A stretch of 64,000 nt of DNA from Kordia sp. (GCF_022447245.1 NZ_JAKVBC010000008.1:62001-126000), one strand, 5' to 3'. Positions 53,873 through 63,695 are shown, counted from the first letter of the stretch. Numbers and translations: made by a program. Notes: generated from the sequence alone by a model not told the origin.

Positions 53873-55621
53873 ATGAAGTACTCAAAAATCCCACTAGCAC
53901 AAACATTAGTTTCGCTTTGTATTGCCAAAGGTATCAACCATGTTGTGATTTCCCCAGGATCGCGAAATGCACCATTAACATTAAGTTTTTCTCAGCACCC
54001 TAACATTCATGCGTACAGTATTGTAGACGAACGTTGTGCCGCTTTTTTTGCATTGGGAATGGCGCAACAATTACACAAACCTGTAGCGGTAATTTGTACA
54101 TCGGGTTCGGCTGTTTTAAATTATTATCCCGCTATTGCGGAAGCGTATTACAGCAATGTTCCTGTGGTTGTAATCTCTGCAGACAGACCTGAATATTTGA
54201 TTGATGTTGGTGATGGACAAACAATTCGGCAGAAACATGTTTTTAAAGGGCACATCAATTATGAGGCAAATTTAAAACAAGACATTACACATAAAACGAC
54301 CATTTTAGCAGAAACACATCAATTATCTCCAGAAATGGAACGCGAACTGCAAAAAAATATTCAAACCCATAACGAAAACGAAATCAATTTGGCATTGAAT
54401 ACTGCTGTTGAAAAAAACGGTCCTGTGCATATTAATGCACCTTTTGATGAACCTTTGTATGAAATGCAAGCTGAACCATCAGTGTTTCCAGTTGTACAGG
54501 CGTTAGAATTGAAAGAGAATATTGAGTATGAAAAAATAGCAAATGCAGCTTCCATTTGGAGCAATGCTACACGAAAAATGGTGTTAGTAGGAACCTTACC
54601 ACCAGATACGATTTCTAAAAAATATTGGGAGCTTTTGGCAAATGATCCTTCTGTGATGGTCTTTACGGAAACGACTTCTAATTTGCGCGATGATAAATTC
54701 TTCAATAAAATCGATCAAATGATTTTGCCCATAGAGAAGAATGAAGCCATGTTAGACGAATTTCAGCCAGAAGTTTTGGTAACCCTAGGAGGAATGATTG
54801 TTTCTAAGAAAATAAAAGCGATTCTTAGAAAGCGTCAACCAAAACATCATTGGCACATTCATGAAAACAGAGTATTTGATACATTTTTCTGTTTGGAGCA
54901 CTTCTTTCAAATCAATCCGAATCATTTCTTTGAATTATTCTTTGATCAAACAATAGCTATTGAAAGCTCGTATAAATCATTTTGGAAGACAATCAAACAA
55001 GAACGTCAACAACGACATGAAATCTATTTAAAGCAAATCAATTTTACAGATTTAAAGGCTTTTGAAGCGATTTTAGGAACGTTACCTCAAGATATTATTC
55101 TGCATTTAGGAAACAGTTCTACAGTTCGGTATGCACAATTGTTTGAAATTGATGCAAGCATCGAATTGTTTTGCAATCGCGGAACAAGCGGAATAGACGG
55201 AAGTACTTCTACAGCAATTGGAACTGCCGTAGTCGCTGAAAAGCAAACACTATTAATTACTGGAGACTTAAGTTTCTTTTACGATAGCAATGCTCTGTGG
55301 AATAATTACATCCCAAAAAACTTCCGAATTATTTTAGTGAATAATAGTGGTGGCGGAATTTTTAGAATTCTTCCTGGAAATAAAAATACTGAGAACTTTG
55401 ATACGTATTTTGAAACCATTCATCCACATACAGCAAAGCAATTAGCAGAAATGTATCACTTTGATTATACTACAGCTTCTGATGAAATATCACTTCAAAC
55501 TGCACTAAAAACATTTTATCACGAAAGTGAAAAACCAAAGCTTTTAGAGGTTTTTACGCCAAGAACTGAAAATGATAGTGCGTTAATCGATTATTTTAAG
55601 TTTTTCAACGAAAATAAATAA
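53873..55621 (+). CDS. menD: 2-succinyl-5-enolpyruvyl-6-hydroxy-3-cyclohexene-1-carboxylate synthase
   Basis: The 582-residue ThDP enzyme has HVVISPGSRNAPLTLSF (N-terminal ThDP-binding half), RPEYLIDVGDGQTIRQKHVF, the catalytic-half signature LLITGDLSFFYDSNALWNN (about residues 460-480) with Mg/ThDP Asp, and RIILVNNSGGGIFRILPG. It condenses 2-oxoglutarate with isochorismate. It is cotranscribed with menF. Length and motifs are standard. Confidence 0.95.
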   Translation: MKYSKIPLAQTLVSLCIAKGINHVVISPGSRNAPLTLSFSQHPNIHAYSIVDERCAAFFALGMAQQLHKPVAVICTSGSAVLNYYPAIAEAYYSNVPVVVISADRPEYLIDVGDGQTIRQKHVFKGHINYEANLKQDITHKTTILAETHQLSPEMERELQKNIQTHNENEINLALNTAVEKNGPVHINAPFDEPLYEMQAEPSVFPVVQALELKENIEYEKIANAASIWSNATRKMVLVGTLPPDTISKKYWELLANDPSVMVFTETTSNLRDDKFFNKIDQMILPIEKNEAMLDEFQPEVLVTLGGMIVSKKIKAILRKRQPKHHWHIHENRVFDTFFCLEHFFQINPNHFFELFFDQTIAIESSYKSFWKTIKQERQQRHEIYLKQINFTDLKAFEAILGTLPQDIILHLGNSSTVRYAQLFEIDASIELFCNRGTSGIDGSTSTAIGTAVVAEKQTLLITGDLSFFYDSNALWNNYIPKNFRIILVNNSGGGIFRILPGNKNTENFDTYFETIHPHTAKQLAEMYHFDYTTASDEISLQTALKTFYHESEKPKLLEVFTPRTENDSALIDYFKFFNENK

Positions 55622-55718
55622 CGAGCACTTTCTGCAAAGTAAGAATATCTTTCAATCACATACTTTTGATCCCAGATATTATTAGTCAAATTTTTACAAC
55701 TATAAATAAAACACAATT

Positions 55719-56060
55719 ATGAGCAAGAGAGACGAGCTAATTACAAAGTACGCAGCTGATTTAAAAGACAAATGTGGAGTAACTCCAGATATGGATTTAT
55801 TAAGAAAAGTGACTATTGGATGTGGACCAGCTATCTACAACAAAGATGCGTCAACTGTTTCAGGAACTGATGAATCAGAATTAGCAACCGTAAAAAATAA
55901 TTTCTTAATCAAAAAATTAGGATTGGCTGACAGCGCAGATTTAGATAAAGCTATTGATGGTGTAATGGATCAGTACGGTCGTTCTAACAAATCAAAATAT
56001 AGAGCTGTTGTATATTACTTATTAGCAGTTCATTTCGGAAAAGAAGCAATCTACAACTAA
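55719..56060 (+). CDS. DUF2853-family protein
   Basis: The 113-residue soluble protein reads SKRDELITKYAADLKDKCGV, then TPDMDLLRKVTIGCGPAIYN and SKYRAVVYYLLAVHF, a Bacteroidetes DUF2853 protein. It is likely abundant and small; its function is unknown. It follows menD by 97 bases and ends in a terminator, so it appears to be its own transcript. Confidence 0.8.
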   Translation: MSKRDELITKYAADLKDKCGVTPDMDLLRKVTIGCGPAIYNKDASTVSGTDESELATVKNNFLIKKLGLADSADLDKAIDGVMDQYGRSNKSKYRAVVYYLLAVHFGKEAIYN

Positions 56061-56101
56061 TATCAGATTGTATTTTAATACTATTATTAAAATCTCTTTT
56101 G

Positions 56102-56133
56102 AAAACACCATCTTTGTCAGGATGGTGTTTTTT
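56102..56133 (+). terminator. Terminator after the DUF2853 gene
   Basis: AAAACACCATC/GATGGTGTTTT, an 11-base stem with an eight-base loop, runs into eight T's. Confidence 0.88.
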
Positions 56134-56181
56134 TATGGTTAAGAATAAGATAAAACGTACCTTTGACCGAAATTTAGAAAT

Positions 56182-57012
56182 ATGATTCACATAGGACAAC
56201 ATAATACATTAGAGATTTTACGAGAAACGCCTCCAGGACTTTTTTTAGGGGATGAAGAAGGAAATGAAATTTTGTTGCCAAATAAATATGTGCCAAGTTC
56301 TTTTGAAATAGGAGATAAGCTTACTGTTTTTGCGTATTTGGATAGTCATGAACGTCCCGTAACAACTACCTTAAAACCTTATATGAAAGTTAACGAATTT
56401 GCGTTACTTCGTGTAACTGCTCTGAGTGATTATGGTGCATTTTTAGATTGGGGATTAGAGAAAGATTTATTTGTGCCATTCAAAGAACAAGCACGTGATA
56501 TGCTAGAGGGAAAATGGTATGTTGTATATTGTTATTTGGATGAAGAAACGAATCGTTTGGTAGCTTCAAGCAAAACAAATAAGTTTTTGAGTAATGAAGA
56601 ATTGACCGTGGAACGTTTTGATGAGGTCGATTTAATGGTTTCTCGTTTTACCGAATTAGGAGTCGAAATGATTATCAATCAACAACACAAAGGTTTGGTA
56701 TATCAGGATGAGATTTTCAGAGAATTAAAACTTGGTGAAAAGCTAAAAGGAGTTGTTAAAAAAATTAGAGAAGACAATAAAGTTGATCTTTCGTTACAAC
56801 AGATTGGCTATAAAAATATAGAACCTTCTGCGCAAACAGTTTTAGATGCTTTACAAGAAAATGGTGGAAGTTTACCATTGCATGATAAAAGTGATCCAGA
56901 AGAAATAAAGAAGCGTTTAAAAATGAGTAAAAAGAGCTTCAAGAAAGCGATTGGTAGCTTGTATAAACAAAAGCAAATTATTATAAATCCAGACGGAATT
57001 GAATTGAAATAA
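56182..57012 (+). CDS. cvfB: S1-like RNA-binding protein, CvfB family
   Basis: The 276-residue protein has several S1/OB-like folds: HNTLEILRETPPGLFLGDEE, FALLRVTALSDYGAFLDWGL then EKDLFVPF (about residues 74-101), and KGVVKKIREDNKVDLSLQQI, then a C-terminal winged-helix end (SKKSFKKAIGSLYKQKQIII). This is the CvfB (conserved virulence factor B) layout. It binds RNA and affects gene expression in Firmicutes; the Bacteroidetes role is unstudied here. It is followed by a terminator. Confidence 0.82.
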   Translation: MIHIGQHNTLEILRETPPGLFLGDEEGNEILLPNKYVPSSFEIGDKLTVFAYLDSHERPVTTTLKPYMKVNEFALLRVTALSDYGAFLDWGLEKDLFVPFKEQARDMLEGKWYVVYCYLDEETNRLVASSKTNKFLSNEELTVERFDEVDLMVSRFTELGVEMIINQQHKGLVYQDEIFRELKLGEKLKGVVKKIREDNKVDLSLQQIGYKNIEPSAQTVLDALQENGGSLPLHDKSDPEEIKKRLKMSKKSFKKAIGSLYKQKQIIINPDGIELK

Positions 57013-57044
57013 TTTGTGTTACTTCTGCATGGTAACAAATATAT

Positions 57045-57077
57045 AAGGCGCGTTTACATAACGCGCCTTTGCTTTTA
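57045..57077 (+). terminator. Terminator after cvfB
   Basis: AAGGCGCGTT/AACGCGCCTT, a ten-base GC-rich stem with a five-base loop, is followed by TGCTTTT. Confidence 0.8.
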
Positions 57078-57094
57078 ATATAATGTTAATGTAA

Positions 57095-57826
57095 TTATTG
57101 TCCGTATAAATACGATACAAATTCTGTTGATTTTGCTGAGCTATAAATTCGGATATCATCGATACTTCCACTGAAAGGATTTTTACCCGATCCATCGTTT
57201 CCAATTAATAATGGAAGTGTAGAAGTAGAAATTTCTCCTTTAATATATTTCATTAATGCAGGTTTTCCGTTTATATATAAGTACATCGTATCTCCTTTTA
57301 AAGTACAGGTAATCATGTACCAAGTATCTTTTTCATAATTAAACTTTCGCAATTCATGCATAATTCCATACGGCGCAATTGTAAAAATGATGTCATTGGT
57401 GATAACTTTTTCATCTTCAAATGGAGCATAACCTATAGAAATTCCGTAAGCAGCCTTTGTTTGTTTAGCATCGGAAACATTTTTATACAATACTTGTTGC
57501 AAATGCGTAACGTCCGTTTTTAACCATAAATTGATCGTAAACTCATCTGTAAAATTTAAATGTTCATTAGCAGGAATACGAAGGTAATCATCAATACCAT
57601 CAAACTTATATGCAAAATCTGCATTTCCAAAACGATCAAAAGTTTCACGAGCGCCACTCCTTTGAGCATTTACTCGGTAAGGACTCAAATCATTTGTATT
57701 TCCGTCAAGTGGATAATACGCAACAAGACTCTCATTAAGATCAAACTGTGGTTCGTCTTCGTCTATACTGCAACTGCTAAAGGTGAAAATAACTGCTAAA
57801 CAGCTAATTAGATACGTGTTTTTCAT
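57095..57826 (-). CDS. LamG/concanavalin-like domain lipoprotein
   Basis: The 243-residue lipoprotein (signal LISCLAVIFTFSSC, then SIDEDEP, an acidic surface-export signal) has a LamG/Laminin-G-3 fold: LVAYYPLDGNTNDLSPYRVN, FDGIDDYLRIPANEHLNFTD and EFTINLWLK, then GSIDDIRIYSSAKS near the end. It probably binds glycans or matrix at the cell surface. It stands alone, with a cvfB terminator between. The binding partner is unknown. Confidence 0.85.
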   Translation of the reverse strand: MKNTYLISCLAVIFTFSSCSIDEDEPQFDLNESLVAYYPLDGNTNDLSPYRVNAQRSGARETFDRFGNADFAYKFDGIDDYLRIPANEHLNFTDEFTINLWLKTDVTHLQQVLYKNVSDAKQTKAAYGISIGYAPFEDEKVITNDIIFTIAPYGIMHELRKFNYEKDTWYMITCTLKGDTMYLYINGKPALMKYIKGEISTSTLPLLIGNDGSGKNPFSGSIDDIRIYSSAKSTEFVSYLYGQ

Positions 57827-57896
57827 GTTGAATTGGTTTTTGTTGACTGATGATGTTATGTCTCAAGAAGCTACAAAAATGATACCAAACAATGAA

Positions 57897-59161
57897 TTAT
57901 TCTATTGGATATTTAAATTCAGGAAACTCTTTTACATAATTTACAGATTCTGGTGAAGGTGGAATTAATGGAGGTACATTATCCGAAGTTAGATATTCTA
58001 CGAATGAATGTTTGTATATTTTGCTTTGTGCTAGAACATATTTAACATCATTAATTTGTCTTATGATAGTCTCAAAAGGATTATCATAACGACCTCTATG
58101 ATTAGATAGCGCATCTTTAAATATATATTTCCGCAATTGATATTGTAGAGTCTGATTTTCGTCTTCATTCTCTTCTCTCGCTGTAATAGAAAACATGTGG
58201 TACTCATATAAAATATCAAGCAATTCTTTTGTTTCCTGAGTATTTGGAGAAACTAATTTAAGTTGACGATACACATCCATAGGATTAGGATAATACTGTA
58301 TACCATATCCTACAAAATGGGCAGCTTTAAAATTGTGAATCAGAATTTTTTGAAGAATAATGTCTTTTAATGCAATCTTTTTTCGTGTCTCAAATTTTTG
58401 CTTCGTTTCTAATAGTAAGCGTTGCAATTCATGCGTGTTTAAAGATTTTAACGTTACAATAGTTTTATCAGTATATACAATTCCATAGTTTTTTTTGCAA
58501 GAGCAATTTCATTGTTTAAATATAGCAGGTCTTTTTTGTAAATTTTCTCAAAATTAATTTCGCTATAACGGAAATTAGAAACATTGATAAAACTAAGTGA
58601 TAAAACACAAAACAAACTAATCACTAGCGCTATTGATTGCCATTTCTGCGCTCTAAAATAGCGAATAAGTTTAGTCCAAGAATTTAAAAATAAATAGATT
58701 GGAATCGCATATAAAAAGATTCCATGATATTCATATATAAGTGAACCAATTAATGCATGACTTGAAATTAAATGTCGTAAATATTCCATCAGCATATACC
58801 AACATAAAAATTCTATAAATAATGAATAATTGGAAACGCGAAGTGCAATTTGTTTTCGTGTTTTATGAAAATTAAATGTAGGTTGCATCATCCAATAACG
58901 CACCATTGCATGATTTCCCATAGCAACAGAAATTGCTAGCGACAATGTATGCTCAAATGCTAATGCTTCTATTGATTGAAGTGGAATATCAAAAGATAAA
59001 GCTACACGAATAAGGTTGATGATTTCTAAAAAACAAAAAACAAAACTATAAAATATGAAGGCATAACATATACCGAAAAAAATCCCAGTCCAAAATCGAG
59101 TTTTCCCAATATTGGATATTGTAAGATGTGGTTTGTGTTGAATTCTTTTTTTAGATTTCAT
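57897..59161 (-). pseudogene. Membrane protein gene split by one missing A
   Basis: The first part (59161-58454, about 235 residues) has an N-terminal soluble piece and about six membrane segments (e.g. FFGICYAFIFYSFVFCFL, IALVISLFCVLSLSF), then ends LAKKTMELYILIKLL* right after an A8 run. With A9 the frame becomes AKKNYGIVYTDKTIVTLKSL, continuing as NTHELQRLLLETKQKFETRK into the second ORF (to 57897), a soluble tail of ~200 residues ending PEFKYPIE. So one gene of ~421 residues was cut by a single base. I do not recognise the family. It is downstream of the C1-peptidase gene by 30 bases and probably cotranscribed with it. Confidence 0.72.
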
Positions 59162-59191
59162 ACTATATTCGTATAAAACCTATACAAAACG

Positions 59192-60310
59192 TTACAGCCC
59201 TAATTTTTTACGCAATGCTTTTGGTAACGAGTCTTTGTGTACCATTACAGAGATTGTTTTCAATCTAAAAAAAGCTTCACTCATGTTTATGTGTCCATCA
59301 TTAGGTACACGTGCCGTATTGCTTCCCCAAGAATTTTTTACACGAAAATACTCGTTTCCGTTTTGATCTGTTGTTAAACCAGTAATATGCATTAAGTGAT
59401 CGTCTGTAGTAGTGTAATTTTCAAATTCTTGTTGGCGATATCTTTCTGAAATTGACTTTTCTTTTCTCACTTTTGCTGAAAAATCACTTTTACTTACAGC
59501 TTCCTCAGGAACGATTGCAATTCCATATTTTGCTGAAAATGTAGGTTCCGATACATCACAATCTAATTCTACAGTATATCCAGTTTTTAAAGCATTTTTA
59601 GTAGTAGCTACTAATTCATCTAACGTAATATTGTAGAAACTTCCATTAGAAAAATTATCAGGAATATTTAAAATAAATGGTTTGTAATATGGTTGATGCG
59701 TAAATGAAGTTAAAGTCACATAATCATCAGGATTAATCTTTGTCATCGCTAAGAAAGATTGTGGCGTATATGTTTTTCCATCATACACAAAAGAAGCTGG
59801 ACGTTCTCCTAAATAAATATCCAAAACACTTTCAATAGCACGTTTCCAGTTCAATGATAGTTTTTTTCCAGGATTTTTGATGTATGCATTTAACATTGCC
59901 TTTAAAACTGATACCATTTCAGCATGGTTATGCGTTTCTTGTAAAATTTGTAAACCAGAATACGCACTGTTCGGAACCAAACCATGTGATTTTACGGCAT
60001 TCATAACATCATGCGCCAAACCACCTTCACTAAATTGCGCTTTCCCTTGTCGCATTACATAATTCCATGCTTTTTTCGGATAGGTATTACGTACGTTAAA
60101 CATTTCTGAAATATTAATCTGCTTTCCTGTCAATCGTATAATTTCAGATTCTATAAAAGAAGAAGCCGAAAAACTCCAACAAGTTCCAGTACGCCCTTGA
60201 CTGATTACAGGTGTTGCTTCCAAGTCAACAGTAGTTTTGAATTGATAATCTTGTGCAAATGCCACGAATGCGAAACAGCTTAAAAAAGCAGATAATAGTA
60301 TTTTTTTCAT
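59192..60310 (-). CDS. Exported papain-like (C1) cysteine peptidase
   Basis: The 372-residue product has a signal peptide (LLSAFLSCFAFVAFAQ) and a C1-family fold of the bleomycin-hydrolase/aminopeptidase-C type: ISQGRTGTCWSFSASSFIES (catalytic Cys44), TTDDHLMHITGL with the His, and YFRVKNSWGSNTARV with the Asn. Length is short compared with ~450-residue PepC. It would act in the periplasm or outside. The frameshifted membrane gene follows by 30 bases in the same direction. Substrate unknown. Confidence 0.87.
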   Translation of the reverse strand: MKKILLSAFLSCFAFVAFAQDYQFKTTVDLEATPVISQGRTGTCWSFSASSFIESEIIRLTGKQINISEMFNVRNTYPKKAWNYVMRQGKAQFSEGGLAHDVMNAVKSHGLVPNSAYSGLQILQETHNHAEMVSVLKAMLNAYIKNPGKKLSLNWKRAIESVLDIYLGERPASFVYDGKTYTPQSFLAMTKINPDDYVTLTSFTHQPYYKPFILNIPDNFSNGSFYNITLDELVATTKNALKTGYTVELDCDVSEPTFSAKYGIAIVPEEAVSKSDFSAKVRKEKSISERYRQQEFENYTTTDDHLMHITGLTTDQNGNEYFRVKNSWGSNTARVPNDGHINMSEAFFRLKTISVMVHKDSLPKALRKKLGL

Positions 60311-60402
60311 GAGAAATTTTAGTATTTACGAGCAAGAATTTGAACAGCTAAATTCTTGCTAACTGTATAAAATGAATTATTTTTACGCAAAATAGTAAAA
60401 AT

Positions 60403-61242
60403 ATGAGTAAACCAGATTGGAAAACGGCAAAAGAGTACGATGATATTACCTATAAAAAAGCAGATGGTGTAGCAAGAATCGCTTTTAACAGACCTGATGT
60501 TAGAAATGCATTTAGACCACATACTACTAGCGAACTGTTAGATGCTTTTAAAGATGCACATGAAGATGTAAATATTGGTGTTGTTTTGCTTTCGGCAGAA
60601 GGTCCATCGTCAAAAGATGGTGTGTATTCTTTCTGTAGTGGAGGCGATCAAAAAGCACGTGGACATCAAGGGTATGTCGGACAAGATGGTTACCATAGAT
60701 TGAATATTTTAGAAGTACAACGTTTGATTCGTTTTATGCCAAAAGCAGTTATTTGCGTAGTGCCAGGTTGGGCAGTTGGTGGTGGACACAGTTTGCATGT
60801 AGTTTGCGATTTAACGTTGGCAAGTAAAGAACATGCAATCTTTAAGCAAACAGATGCGGATGTTACAAGTTTTGATGCAGGTTATGGTTCTGCTTATTTG
60901 GCTAAAATGGTAGGACAGAAAAAAGCACGTGAAATCTTTTTCTTGGGAAGAAACTACTCGGCACAAGAAGCATACGAAATGGGTATGGTCAATGCTGTCA
61001 TTCCGCATGACGAATTGGAAGATACTGCTTTTGAATGGGCACAAGAAATTTTGGCAAAATCGCCAACTTCTATAAAAATGTTGAAGTTCGCCATGAATTT
61101 AACAGATGATGGAATGGTGGGACAGCAAGTATTTGCAGGAGAAGCGACACGTTTAGCATATATGACAGACGAAGCCAAAGAAGGACGTGATGCATTCTTA
61201 GAAAAACGCAAGCCGAACTTTGAGAAAAAGTGGATTCCTTAA
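60403..61242 (+). CDS. menB: 1,4-dihydroxy-2-naphthoyl-CoA synthase
   Basis: The 279-residue crotonase-fold enzyme has RIAFNRPDVRNAFRPHTTSE, YSFCSGGDQKARGHQGYVG (oxyanion hole), VVPGWAVGGGHSLHVVCDLT and FKQTDADVTSFDAGYGSAYL, the catalytic Asp/Gly set typical of MenB rather than enoyl-CoA hydratases. It closes the naphthoquinone ring. It is separated from menF/menD by 5 kb but belongs to the same pathway. No oddities. Confidence 0.95.
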   Translation: MSKPDWKTAKEYDDITYKKADGVARIAFNRPDVRNAFRPHTTSELLDAFKDAHEDVNIGVVLLSAEGPSSKDGVYSFCSGGDQKARGHQGYVGQDGYHRLNILEVQRLIRFMPKAVICVVPGWAVGGGHSLHVVCDLTLASKEHAIFKQTDADVTSFDAGYGSAYLAKMVGQKKAREIFFLGRNYSAQEAYEMGMVNAVIPHDELEDTAFEWAQEILAKSPTSIKMLKFAMNLTDDGMVGQQVFAGEATRLAYMTDEAKEGRDAFLEKRKPNFEKKWIP

Positions 61243-61396
61243 TTTAGGTATTAGTGCTTTTGTTTGACCTAAATAAAAGCTTCTTATCTTTGATTTATTA
61301 TTCTTATGTTGAGAGGATTATATCTTAAGTAATTTAGATTTTTCAATATTTTCTGAATACCTGCGTTTGTAGTGTATATACTAATCGACTTATAAA

Positions 61397-61999
61397 ATGA
61401 AAAAGCTTGCTGTTTCTTTGTTTTTGCTTTGTTTCTATATGGGAATTGGGCAAAATACAGATCGTAAATTTGAACTCGGATTGCATTATCCATTATCTAC
61501 GGGAGATAACTTTATGGTATTTGCCTACGATGGTTTGGTAGGGTTGGATTTTAGATATCAATTTGCGGATACTGAACTCATTTCTGCAAAACTGGCATTT
61601 TCTGTAGATTATTTCAATTATAACTTTATAGACAATATTAATGGCCATGCTTTTGTGTTGAAACCAAAACTTATCGGAGAATTCAACTTGAACAGTCTAC
61701 CACAATTCAAACCGTATGTTTCAGTTGGCTATAGCGTTTTTACAACTTCTGTAGATGCAGCAAATGGCAATTTGATTTTTGTTGATACTGATGCTTCTTT
61801 TCAACTAAATGGTGATCGATTTACAGATTCACAAAGTGGTATCAACTGGGGATTTGGCGCAGCGTATGATCTTACGGGAACATTTTTTGTTGAGGTTTCT
61901 GCTGATTTTATCAAGTTAGATTTAGATGGAAATACTTCTGGAAACCGATATAACGAAAACATTCACACGGTCAATATGGGTGTTGGATTGCGATTTTAA
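61397..61999 (+). CDS. Outer-membrane beta-barrel protein
   Basis: The 200-residue protein has a signal peptide (LAVSLFLLCFYMGIGQ) and alternating aromatic/polar beta strands (FDYQF-like pattern, e.g. YVSVGYSVFTTSV and GINWGFGAAYDLTGTFFVEV) ending HTVNMGVGLRF with a terminal Phe, an OmpW/OmpX-type small barrel. It could be a porin-like or structural barrel. Substrate unknown. It stands alone. Confidence 0.78.
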   Translation: MKKLAVSLFLLCFYMGIGQNTDRKFELGLHYPLSTGDNFMVFAYDGLVGLDFRYQFADTELISAKLAFSVDYFNYNFIDNINGHAFVLKPKLIGEFNLNSLPQFKPYVSVGYSVFTTSVDAANGNLIFVDTDASFQLNGDRFTDSQSGINWGFGAAYDLTGTFFVEVSADFIKLDLDGNTSGNRYNENIHTVNMGVGLRF

Positions 62000-62081
62000 T
62001 CTTTGATATATTTTTAATTTAAAATTTGCCCTTACAAAAGGGATTAGTTGCTATTAAATTTATGACTTGTTAAGCACTGTT

Positions 62082-63056
62082 CTATTTGTGCTTTTCAACC
62101 CAAGATTGTATCAAACGGATAAACCTAGGATAATCATCTTGATAGACAAAATGTCCACAATTTTCAAATATTTCAAGTTCGCTATTAGGCATTCTATCAT
62201 TTAAATTGATGCCATTTTCTTTATGTAAAATAGCTTCGTATTCGCCCCAAAATACTTTTGTAGGGATTTGTATATTCTTTAGGTTTTTGTAAATATCCTT
62301 CAAAGCTTCAGGATACTTTTTGAACCATTTCATAGCATTTGCTACTTTTCCTTTATATGACTTTTTATAGTCTGATATTTCATATTTATTAGGAACATAT
62401 TGTACATTACCTAAATTCTTAGCAGATTCAATTAATGCACCACTTCCAGCAATTATAAACATAGTTCTCCAAAACCCAGAATGTACCATTTTTTTCATGA
62501 TACTAGGTTCGGAAGTAGGCAAAGCAGCAGGGCCATCGCCAATCATCAAAGATTTTATGTTATTTTGATGGTTAATAACATAAGATAAAGCACTTGCCAT
62601 ACCTACATCAGGGGCAACTACATGAGATTTCTTAATATCAAAATGACTTAAAAATGAGTTCAAGAAATTGCCTTGGAAATCAAACGACATGTATTCAGAT
62701 TTTGTTTCACTTGCTCCGAATCCTGGTAAATCATAAGCATAAAGATTATATTCTTTTTTTAATGCTTCCCAAATTGGTGAATAAGCAATAATACTATGCG
62801 GAAAGGCAGATAACAATACAATGATTTCTTTGCTTTCAGCTCCCATCAAAGATTTTGCCATTCGTATATTTACACCATTAATAGAAATAAATTCCAACGG
62901 CATATCAAACGGTTGTGCTAAGGTAGGTTGCTTTGAGTAAGCATTTTGTTTTCTAATTTTATTCAGCTCAGACATTTCTGGTGTAATAATACTCACAAAA
63001 GCTGCATTAAGCTTATCATATAAATTGATTTTGGTTAACCTTTTCTGTGTTGTCAT
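62082..63056 (-). CDS. Alpha/beta-hydrolase (dehalogenase/epoxide-hydrolase-like)
   Basis: The 324-residue enzyme has IIVLLSAFPHSIIAYSPIWE (oxyanion region), AYDLPGFGASET, a nucleophile elbow with Asp rather than Ser (VVAPDVGMASALSYV), an acid after KVFWGEYEAI and the His in CGHFVYQDDYPRFI. An Asp nucleophile is typical of haloalkane dehalogenases and epoxide hydrolases. It is divergent from a HxlR regulator with two operator-like dyads between them, so its expression is probably induced by a small molecule. Confidence 0.83.
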   Translation of the reverse strand: MTTQKRLTKINLYDKLNAAFVSIITPEMSELNKIRKQNAYSKQPTLAQPFDMPLEFISINGVNIRMAKSLMGAESKEIIVLLSAFPHSIIAYSPIWEALKKEYNLYAYDLPGFGASETKSEYMSFDFQGNFLNSFLSHFDIKKSHVVAPDVGMASALSYVINHQNNIKSLMIGDGPAALPTSEPSIMKKMVHSGFWRTMFIIAGSGALIESAKNLGNVQYVPNKYEISDYKKSYKGKVANAMKWFKKYPEALKDIYKNLKNIQIPTKVFWGEYEAILHKENGINLNDRMPNSELEIFENCGHFVYQDDYPRFIRLIQSWVEKHK

Positions 63057-63068
63057 TCGATTTTTTTA

Positions 63069-63123
63069 TTTTTGCTATTAAAATAATAGCAAAAATAATA
63101 ATTGCTATTGAAATGATAGTAAT
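63069..63123. promoter_or_regulatory. Tandem HxlR-type operators
   Basis: TTTTTGCTATT-AAAAT-AATAGCAAAAA (63069-63095) is a perfect 11-base dyad with a five-base spacer. ATTGCTATT-GAAAT-GATAGTAAT (63101-63123) is a second, imperfect copy. The centres are 30 bases apart, about three helical turns, and the second abuts the regulator start. Both share GCTATT-N5-AATAGC symmetry. Confidence 0.65.
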
Positions 63124-63125
63124 AA

Positions 63126-63560
63126 ATGAAAAATAATTTCCGTTCTGGTTGCCCAATTGCTTCTACATTAGATGTTGTGGGTGATAAATGGTCTCTACTT
63201 ATTGTACGAGACATGCTGTTACATCATAAAATGACTTTTAAGGAATTTTCAGCATCAGACGAGCAGATTGCTCCAAGTATTCTGTCCGCTCGTTTAAAAT
63301 TGCTTACTTCTTATGGTTTAGTAACTAAGCAAAAATTAGCAAATAACAAAAAGGAAAATATTTATATTCTTTCTGATAAGATGATTGAACTGGCATCTTT
63401 ACTTGTAGATATAAGTGTTTGGGGAACTAAGCATTTGAAAGAATTTAATCAGATAGACAAAATAGAAGGTTTGGATTTGGATAGGTCTTTAATTATTTCT
63501 ACTATCAAAGAAAGATACTATTCTATGATTCAAAGAAAAATACCAACATACAAAAAGTAA
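63126..63560 (+). CDS. HxlR-family transcriptional regulator
   Basis: The 144-residue winged-helix protein reads RSGCPIASTLDVVGDKWSLL, IVRDMLLHHKMTFKEF and SILSARLKLLTSYGLVTKQK, a full HxlR signature with the conserved Cys (residue 9). It probably senses electrophiles, oxidants or quinones through this Cys and represses itself and the divergent hydrolase gene by binding the tandem dyads. The coding region is normal in length. Confidence 0.88.
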   Translation: MKNNFRSGCPIASTLDVVGDKWSLLIVRDMLLHHKMTFKEFSASDEQIAPSILSARLKLLTSYGLVTKQKLANNKKENIYILSDKMIELASLLVDISVWGTKHLKEFNQIDKIEGLDLDRSLIISTIKERYYSMIQRKIPTYKK

Positions 63561-63695
63561 AGCGTCCCAAAGGTAAAGCTAAAAGCGCTAATGTGCGCTC
63601 TAACAGCGATGGCGAATCTAACACTAGCGTGTCTAATAATCTAATAATAAGTCTAAAATAATATGCTTCACAATGAGTGAAGTAGAAGTGAAAAT
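63561..63695. other. Short intergenic region after the HxlR gene
   Basis: No ORF is supported. An AGCGC/GCGCT stem lies at 63586-63601. The stretch is unusually rich in GCG and AGC words (GCGCTAATGTGCGCT, AACAGCGATGGCG) compared with the AT-rich flanks. Confidence 0.35.

Noticed and set aside
63561-63695. GCG-rich stretch after the HxlR gene as an integration scar
   Set aside because: No repeats or attachment-like duplications were found, and it is too short to interpret.
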